NCBI GenBank assembly: GCA_002633025.1 | Contig: NMRB01000316.1 | Span: 173,003-237,002, forward strand | From: Notospermus geniculatus | Lineage: Eukaryota; Nemertea; Pilidiophora; Heteronemertea; Lineidae | DNA length: 64,000 bases | Reading direction: 5' to 3' | In this document: piece after piece, positions 54,526 through 64,000 of the stretch | How the letters are laid out: every line of letters begins with the position of its first letter | How positions within the stretch are numbered: the first letter of the stretch is position 1 | The notes under the pieces: generated by a model | Told to the model about the DNA's origin: nothing | Databases searched by the model: none | The model's input: only the letters and a program-made list of their open reading frames with translations | Made by a program: the position numbers and the translations under genes

Positions 54526-57500
54526 TGTTACTAGGCCTAATGTTTTTCAATAAATTACTACAGCACCGATGCCTTCTGGCGGTCGAACGTTCTCTTCTTT
54601 TTAATGGTCACTTGTGATTTAAAGCGGTCATGTATTTTTGTCCCATGTTACCCATGTGTCCCAAGTAACCCCACTTTACGGGTAGTGGCACCAGTCAGGA
54701 TGTAGGCCTATTAGAACCTGACTAAATCTAAATGCTTTGTGGCAACTCCTCCGAGTTTGTGGTGCAACAGGGACCGTGGCCAGCTCAGGCCCACCATCCC
54801 ATGCTGAATGGCACTCTTTTTAATGGTCACATACATATAAAGCTGTATCAAGTAGTGCTGCAAAACCTGGATGTGCGAGAACCTGAATCGTGGCAGCTCC
54901 TGAGATTCTGATTTATAACAGGGCGGGACTGAACATCTTGAACCTGTCACCCCACCTGAACCGAAGTACCAGGCGAGAATTCTAGAATTTGGTGAATAAT
55001 GGCTCAACAAAGTAGAACCTGACTTTACAAATTTTAGTGCTAATCGCGTAAATGTTTTAAAAGCTGCTGAATTTGCTCCAAGCTTGAAGCATTGGTGGTT
55101 GTTTTGAAAACGTTACTGGTACCTTGGGTACATCACCTGCATACATTTTTATGTTCCTTTTTCGCAGAGATTTTTCGGCTGAGATATTTTTTCAACACAG
55201 TCTGACCTTAAAGTTAGGTATCTCCTTTTGCTGTTTTTTTGTAAGCCCAGTTTTGGTCCATTTGGGTGGTGATCAGCTGATCAAGAAACCTTGCCCAAGT
55301 GACTACTCTGGTTAACTTTCAGCCCCATGCTGGGTAAAACTCATGAAAAAAGGAGTCCAAATGATAAGATATCCGCCAGGCAAATTTGTTCAACAACTGA
55401 AAATTTCTGCAGTGACGCAGAAAGTACCAACTGACGCAACAGAAGCACTCCACAAAATCTGGCAGCATTTTAAACACCGCCACGTCTACCCCGGGACTTG
55501 AACCCAATCTTTTCCTGTTGCTGTGAGCTCATCGGTTTTGAAATACGAGACCGTGTGGTCACATATTTATTTTGAAATGTTGAATTGAGGGCTCAGAGCA
55601 CCAAATACAGCATTAATAGCCCTATCTGTATATCCTTCCCATATCTCTAGTGAGATGCCTCTCTCAGTCTGCCGAATAAAATGCCAACTTTCCTTCAGGG
55701 CCGAACTCTTTTCTAGCCAAAAATCACCAGCATTTACAATAAATTGGTTTTATACACAGAGAATTATTGTCTTTTGTGAGTGATGTAATGTACCGGTACT
55801 GAGGCAAGCCACAATGATTTCTCAATATCAGCTCTGAAATCTCAAAGTTGGTAGAAAAATGACAAGTATTAATAATTGTTCAGTTATGTGTTGTAGTTTA
55901 TGATGGCTTTTTAAAAATATTTTTCCCCATAGTTGTACACAGTGAATGATTCTTGGGAATTCCCATATTTCTCTAATTCGAATTTGTCATGTCTATTTAT
56001 TTTGACCTCCGTAATCAGGACACCTTTGAATTAAAGGACAGCACTGTCAATTTAGATCCATTGGTCATTTACAGAGGCTTCCTGTCAAAACTACCCCTAC
56101 AAATCTATTCCCCAATGGTACATCGTAGAAGGAAGTTTGGGGGATGATCAACTGGAATATCGGCTTCTCTCCACACTACTCTGTACTTGGTAGTGCATTG
56201 CAAAGCTGTTCTAGCAATTGGTTCTACTCCCTGTGATCTTGAGTGGGGATACTTCTTCGTACCATTGGAGGACAGGGGTGTCCAAATCATTGTAAGCTGT
56301 AATATTTGTCAATCTTTTGTTAGGAACTTGTTCATGTGGTCTAACATAGCATGGTTTGCACATTTGTTATCACATTTCTGTCAAATTTACAATGCTTGAT
56401 TTCTCATGAAACTACAAGCATGCATGATCCAAAGGCATTGGTTTTACAAAGTTGCGGGTATAAAAAGGATGTCTCGCCTAAATAATCCTCCATGTGAAGT
56501 ACTCACTGAGATTCTACTTGTTGAGGCCCTTTCATGTTGGAGGAGTCCATGGAACCATCTTTAGTCATGTTGAACTTTATGTTTTTTGTACCGGTACCGG
56601 TAACTTGATTGTTGCTCAGCAGAGGTTGTTTCAGAAGAAAAGCTTATGCAGTGTTGAAATTCCGACGAAGTCCGGTTTATAAACATTTGGGGTGTTGTGG
56701 CCATGCTCTGTATAAACTAGCCAGTTGATTCTTGCATTTGAGTGAGCTGTTGTGTGTACACATTCCTGTGTTTTTGTGGCCTTCAGAGTTCAACTCTGAG
56801 GATTTGTATTGCTGTAAACCCCATATTCAAGGATCTGTGGTGCAGTTCCAGTACAGCTTTCGCCCAATTTGGGATCGTTATAACTGGGCCCTGTGACCTA
56901 TAACAGTTTGATTCCTGTTATAGTGGCCTGTGTCGAAAGAATTGGCCTTCATTAGCTGTAAAATTTTATCAAGGATTCCTTTTGCAACTTTAGTGTATGT
57001 TGTTTGACCCATTTTGTACAATTGTAAACTGTTTATGCTCAGAAAAGAGAGGAGATTTATATAAATTCATAGAAAGAATCCTGCATGAACATACCATGTA
57101 GTCTACTCGAACTCTGTATCGTTTGTTAGGCCTGACTGAGACTTACAGATTTTAGAAGTTTTTTGTTTGTCTTTATAGTGTAGAAAAACATATACATATA
57201 CATATTACTCTTATTTATTGTTATTGTAAAAAGTAAGTTATTTGAGGAGCACAGTTTTCTCATCCAAATAACAGAATTTTGTGAATGTAAAAACGGGCTT
57301 ATTGTTATTGCAAGTGAAGGAGTTTTGCTATAAATTCAATTAATTTTTAATCTAAAAAAATTGACCGAAATTTTGCAAGTTTTCTACCGAAAACGGAATA
57401 GAATTGAAACGTGGTCCATGCAGGTCCTACAGATCAGTCTCGCTAGCAGCCATCTTCGTTCATTGCCTAGGACTCCAGGAATGCATGCCAGTGCTATTAA

Positions 57501-58160
57501 CACAGTCTGGTGGCCTGGAAGATGGACAGAAGATTAGGGCCTACAATGAAAATGCAATCTTTTCAAACCGGATTTTGTAAATGTGCATGGGCAACTTTGT
57601 TTCGTGGAACAATATTGGGTATCATTCCCAAGATGGCAACCTTGAACCTGATCTGCCTATGATGTAGATACTGGAATGGTTGCTTTTGCTGTTCACCAGC
57701 TCTGTGGGAATGCTGAATCCTGAAGAAATTAGGTCCTCTTAGCATCGTTCCCCAACTCACACGTACTTGTGTGCGAGCTGGGGACTGATGCTAAGAGGAC
57801 CTGATTTCTTCAGGATGGGAATTTTGTGTCTCCATTGCAACCTAAAGCCCTCTGCTTACTGATTGACAAAACTCAAGTCACTACAGTTGTCCTGTTCCTC
57901 AAGTAAAAGGAGTGAGTTTCTGCAATGGCACGGTTAGGCCTTAAAAATGGAAGAACCCTCGCAAAATGTCAGAGAGGACTCATCGGCCATTGCAGACCTC
58001 AATAATGTCAGAACTTTTGAACTTTTGTGGAGCTGCTGCACTACTTTTGGATGTAGGTAATGTACCGGGTAGTGGCTGATTTTGTCATGCAGGATGAAGG
58101 CCTTACGATTCTTGTCATTATTTTGTTATCCTGTGGCTGACACAACCTGCTCATCCATAT
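54526..58160. repeat. ~3.6 kb direct duplication, unit 1
   Basis: Begins TGTTACTAGGCCTAATGTTT and ends CAACCTGCTCATCCATAT. It is collinear with 58253-61951 at roughly 95 percent identity by eye. It has a segment around 54620-54680 (GTCCCATGTTACCCATGTGT) missing in unit 2. No inverted or long terminal repeats are seen at the ends. Longest frames are short. A 70-codon frame at 56187-56399 is identical in both units, but so is its DNA, so there is no evidence of coding selection. A hairpin (TCCTCTTAGCATCGTTCCCC ... GGGGACTGATGCTAAGAGGA) is at 57731-57803. Confidence 0.88.
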
Positions 58161-58252
58161 AGCGTCCGCACATGTCAAGGTTCCAAAACCAACTGATGAA
58201 AAGAAAGGGGACAGCGTGATCACGTGCACATGACGTCACATCACGTTGGATA

Positions 58253-61200
58253 TGTTACTAGGCCTAATGTTTTTCAATAAATTACTACAGCACCGATGCC
58301 TTCTGGTGGTCGAACGTTAGCTCTTCTTTTTAATGGTCACTTGTGATTTAAGTAGTGGCACCAGTCAGGATGTAGGCCTATTAGAACCTGACTTTACAAA
58401 TCTAAATGCTTTGTGGCCAGCTCAGGCCCATCATCCCATGCTGAATGGCACTCTTTTTAATGGTCACATACATATAAAGCTGTAGCAAGTGGTGCCGCAA
58501 AACCTGTATGTGCGAGAACCTGAATCTACAAATCTAATGCTCTGTGGCAACTCCTGAGATTCTGATTTATAACAATGCGGGAATGAAAATATCTTGAACC
58601 TGTCACGCCACCTGAACCGAAGTACATGTACCAGGCAAGAATTCCCGAATTTAGTGAATAATGGCTCAACAAAGTAGAACTGACTTTACAAATTTTAGTG
58701 CTAATCACATAAATGTTTTAAAAGCTGCTGAATTTGCTCCAAGCTTGAAGCATTGGTGGTTGTTTTGAAAACGTTACTGGTACCTTGGGTACATTACCTG
58801 CATACATTTTTATGTTCCTTTTTTGCAGAGATTTTTGGGCTGAGAGATTTTTTTCAACACAGTCTGACCTTAAAGTTAGGTCTCTCCTTTTGGGCAAGGA
58901 TTTTTGATCAGCCGATCATCACCCAAACAGGCCAGTTGGGCTTACAAGTGACTACTCTGGCTGTGGATTTCAACTTTCAGCCACATGCTGGGTACCAGTC
59001 ATGAAAAGTCCAAATGATAAGATATCTGCCAGGCAAATTTGTTCAACAAATCAAATTTTCTGTAGTGATGCAGAAAATACCAACTGACACAACAGTAGCA
59101 CTCCACAAAATCTGGCAGCATTTTAAACACCGCCACGTCTACCCCGGGACTTGAACCCAATCTTTTCCTGTTGCTGTGAGCTCATCGGTTTTGAAATACA
59201 AGACCGTGTGGTCACATATTTATTTTGAAATGTTGAATTGAGGGCTCAGAGCGCCAAATACAGCATTAATAGCCCTATCTGTATATCCTTCCCATATCTG
59301 TAGCGAGATGCCTCTCTCAGTCTGCCGAATAAAATGCCAACTTTCCTTCAGGGCCGAACTCTTTTCTAGCCAAAAATCACCAGCATTTACAATAAATTGG
59401 TTTTATACACGGAGAATTATTGTCTTTTGTGAGTGATGTAATGTACCGGTACTGAGGCAAGCCACAATTGATTTCTCAATATCAGCTCTGAAATCTCAAA
59501 GTTGGTAGAAAAATGACAAGTATTAATAATTGTTCAGTTATGTGTTGTAGTTTATGATGGCTTTTAAAAAATATTTTTCCCCATAGTTGTAAACAGTGAA
59601 TGATTCTTGGGAATTCCCATATTTCTCTAATTCGAATTTGTCATGTCTATTTATTTTGACATCCGTAATCAGGACACCTTTCAATTAAAGGACAGCACCT
59701 GTCAATTTAGATCCGTTATGGTCATATACAGAGGCTTCCTCTCAAAACTACCCGCCCTACAAATGTTTTCCCCGATGGTACATGTAGAAGGAAGTTTGGG
59801 GGATGATCAACTGGAATATCGGCTTCTCTCTACACTACTCTGTACTTGGTAGTGCATTGCAAAGCTGTTCTAGCAATTGGTTCTACTCCCTGTGATCTTG
59901 AGTGGGGATACTTCTTCGTACCATTGGAGGACAGGGGTGTCCAAATCATTGTAAGCTGTAATATTTGTCAATCTTTTGTTAGGAACTTGTTCATGTGGTC
60001 TAACATAGCATGGTTTGCACATTTGTTATCACATTTCTGTCAAATTTACAATGCTTGATTTCTCATGAAACTACAAGCATGCATGATCCAAAGGCATTGG
60101 TTTTACAAAGTGGTATAAAAAGGATGCCTCGCCTAAATAATCCTCCATGTGAAGTACTCACTGAGATTCTACTTGTTGAGGCCCTTTCATGTTGGAGGAG
60201 TCCACAGAACCAACTTTAGTCATGTTGAACTTTATGTTTTTTGTACCGGTACCGGTAACTTGATTGTTGCTCAGCAGAGGTTGTTTCAGAAGAAAAGCTT
60301 ATGCAGTGTTGAAATTCCGACGAAGTCCGGTTTATAAACATTTGGGGTGTTGTGGCCATGCTCTGTATAAACTAGCCAGTTGATTCTTGCATTTGAGTGA
60401 GCTGTTGTGTGTACACATTCCTGTGTTTTTGTGGCCTTCAGAGTTCAACTCTGAGGATTTGTATTGCTGTAAACCCCATATTCAAGGATCTGTGGTGCAG
60501 TTCCAGTACAGCTTTCGCCCAATTTGGGATAGTTATAACTGGGCCCTGTGACCTATAACAGTTTGATTCCTGTTATAGTGGCCTGTGTCGAAAGAATTGG
60601 CCTTCATTAGCTGTAAAATTTTATCAAGGATTCCTTTTGCAACTTTAGTGTATGTTGTTCAACCGATTTTGTACAATTGTAAAATGTTTATGCTCAGAAA
60701 AGTGAGGAGATTTACCGGTATATAAATTCATAGAAAGAATCCTGCATGAACATACCATGAAGTCTACTCAAACTCTGTACCGATTGTTAGGCCTGACTGA
60801 GACTTACAGATTTTAGAAGTTTTTTGTTTGTCTTTATAGTGTAGAAAAACATATACATACATATTACTCTTATTTATTGTTATTGTAAAAAGTAAGTTAT
60901 TTGAGGAGCACAATTTTCTCATCCAAATAACAGAATTTTGTGAATGTAAAAACGGGCTTATTGTTATTGCAAGTGAAGGAGTTTTGCTATAAATTCAATT
61001 AATTTTTAATCTAAAAAAATGACCGAAATTTTGCAAGTTTTCTACCGAAAACGGAATAGAATTGAAACATAGTCCATACAGGTTCTACAGATCAGTCTTG
61101 CTAGCAGCCATCGCCGTTCATTGCCTAGGACTCCTGGAGTGCATGCCAGTGCTAATAACAGAGTCTGGCGGCCTGGAAGCTGGACAGAAGATTACTGGTA

Positions 61201-61951
61201 CAATGAAAATGCAGTCGTTTTCCAACCGGATTTTGCAAATGTGCATGGGCAACTTCAAGTGTCCTGGAACAATACTGGGTATCATTCCCAAGATGGCAAC
61301 CTTGAACCTGATCTGATGTAGGTACTGGAATGGTTGCTTTTGCTGTTCACCAGCTCTGTGTGGAATGCTGAATCCTGACAAAATGAGGTCCGCTTAGCAT
61401 CGTTCCCCAACTCATACGTACTTGTGTGTGAGCTGGGGAACGATGAGGACCTGGGCCCAGTTTCACAAAGAATCTTAAGAAAAAACTTAAGTCTGAAATG
61501 AAGTCATCTGATTTGCTGAAACCCTGGTCACATGATGACTTATAAAGTCAAATTTTAGACTTAAGTTTCTTTGTGAAACTGGGCCCTGATTTCTTCAGGA
61601 TGGGAATGTTGTGTCTCCATAGTAACCTAAAGCCCTGCGTACACTGAATGACAAAACTCCAGTCACTACAGTTGTCCTGTTCCTCAAGTAAAAGGAGTGA
61701 GTTTCTGCAATGGCACGGTTAGGCCTATTGTATGAATAGGCCTTAAAAATGGAAGAACCCACGCAAAATGTCTGAGAGGACTCATCGGCCATTGCAGACC
61801 TCATTAATGTCAGAACTTTGGAACTTTTGTGGAGCTGCTGCACTACTTTTGGATGTAATGTAGTGGCTGATTTTGTCATGCAGGATGAAGGCCTTACGAT
61901 TCTTGTCATTATTTTGTTATCCTGTGGCTGACACAACCTGCTCATCCATAT
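58253..61951. repeat. ~3.6 kb direct duplication, unit 2
   Basis: Starts TGTTACTAGGCCTAATGTTT, 92 bp after unit 1, and ends CAACCTGCTCATCCATAT. It differs from unit 1 by scattered substitutions, small indels and the MITE at 61454-61585. The frame around 61121-61321 is interrupted by TAG in unit 1, which argues against a gene there. Confidence 0.88.
61454..61585. mobile_element. 132 bp GGCCCAGTTTCACAAAG MITE in unit 2 only
   Basis: Inverted ends GGCCCAGTTTCACAAAGAA and TTTCTTTGTGAAACTGGGCC. CTG is duplicated on both sides (61451-61453, 61586-61588). Unit 1 shows the empty site GAGGACCTGATTTCTTCAGG at 57795. Confidence 0.92.
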
Positions 61952-64000
61952 GTAGTCGATGCAGGTAATAGTTTTGAGAGTGAATGACAGTCATGTAAAA
62001 ATAATCGGACTTGTAATTGGTATTACTTGTATTTATTCACTGCCAGCCTTCAGAGATGTACTATAAAGTATTTTCTAAATCATTCAGGCAATCTGTGCTC
62101 CTAACCTAATATGTTGACCAGAACCACAGGCACAACTGGCACCACCCCAAAAAGTCAATATCACCCAGTATTGTTACAGAGTTGCTACAATGCCTGAGTT
62201 GGGGCCTGCACACATGAAATCATCTGATATCTACTGTGCACAAGCACAAGCAAAAGACAGTGACAAAGTCGCTGAAACTCATCTTGAAATGTCGAGGCCA
62301 GCAGTCACTTCATCTTTAGATTACACTCCACTGTGAAGGTGTAGCAACATGAACCCCATCTGATTCTCACCAGTCTATCTGGCCTGACGCCCATTTAGCC
62401 TGGTTTGTTGAATCCATCATCACATTTCCCGCTTCTGAGGACCCCAGCGCCTCAGCCAATCATTGGTGTGCAAAGGCTAATCGACGTGCCAATCAAAATC
62501 CGTGTTACGAATGTCTGCGGGAAGAGAGGAGAAAGAGCCGAACGGCGATTTGTTTCACGAGTTTGGATTGGCTTGGAGGCGGGGTCAGGTTAATTTATAA
62601 TTTATGAGTTAACGCAAAAGATGACATGATTGGGACCAGGGCTAAAGATGCAGTCGGTGGCCTTGTTTGGACAAGATGCGTGCACTCTTGATGGTTCAAG
62701 AAGCTTAAACGGAACATTCGGAAGCTAAAACGGAACATTCGGTCTCAACCTAAATGATCTCTGTGTAATTGTAAGGTACAACACTTGTAAATTCATCTAC
62801 CACAAGTAAATATGTCATGTTTTCCCTTCAAAGTCAAGGTCAACTGTCAAACAACAGTGGTTGAATATTAAATTTTTTACCAAAATATTGTAGCGACTTG
62901 TTCAGAAGGCAAGGGCTTTGTTTCTCTTCATATTCACTGTAATTTCCATAGTATTATGTGTTTCATTGGAGTGTGATTATTGAAATGGATGTGTCATTTA
63001 TGGCAATGAACTGTGTCTGGTTGTCCTTCTGAAGTAAGCTAGTTTTTCCAATCCACCCATGGATGCTCAAAATTCAACTGGTTTCAGTCTCTGCTACTTG
63101 TGTAGTTGGCAGAGATGGCAACCAGTCAAAAGCCAAAATGTCATCTTCTGGTACCAACTTTGTTCCCACTTTGTCCAGGCGTGGATGGATTTCATAATCA
63201 CCATCCTGTAGATGGCTGCAAAACAAAATGTACTACTAAGGGAGCGTCCTCTATGTTCTCTTTCAGTATTTCGTACAAGTTACTCTCTCGTTTCTACACT
63301 CAAATGGTAAAAGGCAGAATCTTTGCAAAAAATCAGTGGGAGCATGGTTGATTAAAGTAATAGCCGTACTCTACACTAGTGTACTTGGTAATACACATAT
63401 AGAGCTGTTCCTTGAATTGATTGTCCTCCCACTTATCACAACTGGAAGTGCTTTACACCATTCGAGGGCAGATATGACCAGCCCATTGTTTCTGAACAAG
63501 AAAATGTCAGTTTTAGATGAGATTCATAGCTGCTTTGTTAATTTTATATCATTTTGCCTGGATTACCTGTCAATTTCAATTAGGGTATTCAATCACACAG
63601 GTAACTCAGGCAAATCTTTGCGTGCAATGTCATGTACATTACAGATATGTAAATTATTGTTTATGTAAAGTTGTATAGGTGCAGTTCACCCTAAAATGGT
63701 AAGATATAATGTATTATATGCCATATCCGATGCACTGGAGATTTTTATCAATTTAGGTTGACCTGAATGTAGATACAGCCGAAGAAATAAGACTCATCAT
63801 TAAGGCTGATAAGCAAAGAATATAATAAATAACATGTTTCTGATAAAACCTTCCTTTTTCTTTCCATTTCTCCTTTTCAATCTAGCTAGGGCTAGTACGG
63901 AGACATGGTCATGATGGTAGAAATATCTTTAAGATGTCCTCTAAGTCGGCTAGGATAAATTTATTTTCCTGAGACTGATGTAGCCTAGGCCTCGGGCCTG
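61952..64000. other. Downstream stretch, possible promoter-like segment
   Basis: Around 62450-62590 there are AGCCAATCATTGG, GCCAATCAAAATCC and GGATTGGCTTGGAGGCGGGG: CCAAT boxes in both orientations plus a GGCGGGG box in CpG-containing DNA. That is compatible with a promoter of a gene outside the window. Bases 63370-63480 show weak similarity to 56165-56285. Open frames at 63106-63351 and 63336-63668 have no recognisable domain and are not called. Confidence 0.3.

Noticed and set aside
56187-60058. Identical 70-codon frame in both 3.6 kb units (56187-56399 and 59846-60058)
   Set aside because: The surrounding non-coding DNA is just as identical, so identity reflects the duplication rather than coding constraint.

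Overview
This window is animal nuclear DNA, most likely from a marine invertebrate. The evidence is one multi-exon gene with GT-AG introns of 5 to 13 kb, dense short non-autonomous transposons and tRNA-like SINE pieces, many minisatellites, and the frequent short palindrome TAGGCCTA. The texture fits a sea urchin, acorn worm, lancelet or lophotrochozoan. I cannot fix the phylum from sequence alone.

One protein-coding gene can be supported. It is the 3' part of a SYDE/syd-1-type Rho GTPase-activating protein on the + strand. Four exons (23563-24684, 37523-37680, 43115-43325, 48975-49684) join in frame with intron phases 1, 0 and 1. They encode 732 residues: a Ser/Pro-rich linker, a C2 domain, a RhoGAP domain with its arginine finger, and an Arg/His/Ser-rich tail. 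The first visible exon opens with a splice acceptor, so the start codon and N-terminus lie upstream, in exons I could not find or outside the window. A possible alternative last exon (52737-52855) has the same acceptor phase as exon 48975. A diverged inverted copy of it lies about 210 bp downstream.

Layout: 1-23562 is non-coding and packed with foldback elements, SINE pieces and four minisatellites, including a three-level nest of insertions at 17.7-18.2 kb. From 23563 to 49684 is the SYDE-like gene; its introns hold foldback elements, a tRNA-derived SINE inserted in a foldback, several minisatellites, an assembly gap (41493-41646), CRE-bearing palindromic elements and a cluster of RFX-like X-boxes. 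From 49685 to 54525 is downstream DNA with foldbacks and the duplicated small exon. From 54526 to 61951 are two direct copies of a ~3.6 kb unit, one of which has gained a 132 bp MITE. From 61952 to 64000 nothing is recognised except a CCAAT-containing stretch near 62.4 kb.

The gene product should act at presynaptic sites or the cell cortex as a Rho-family regulator, by homology to SYD-1/SYDE. No new enzymatic or defence system was found. The most unusual content is the nested, target-site-dated mobile element record and the inverted exon duplication at the 3' end of the gene.
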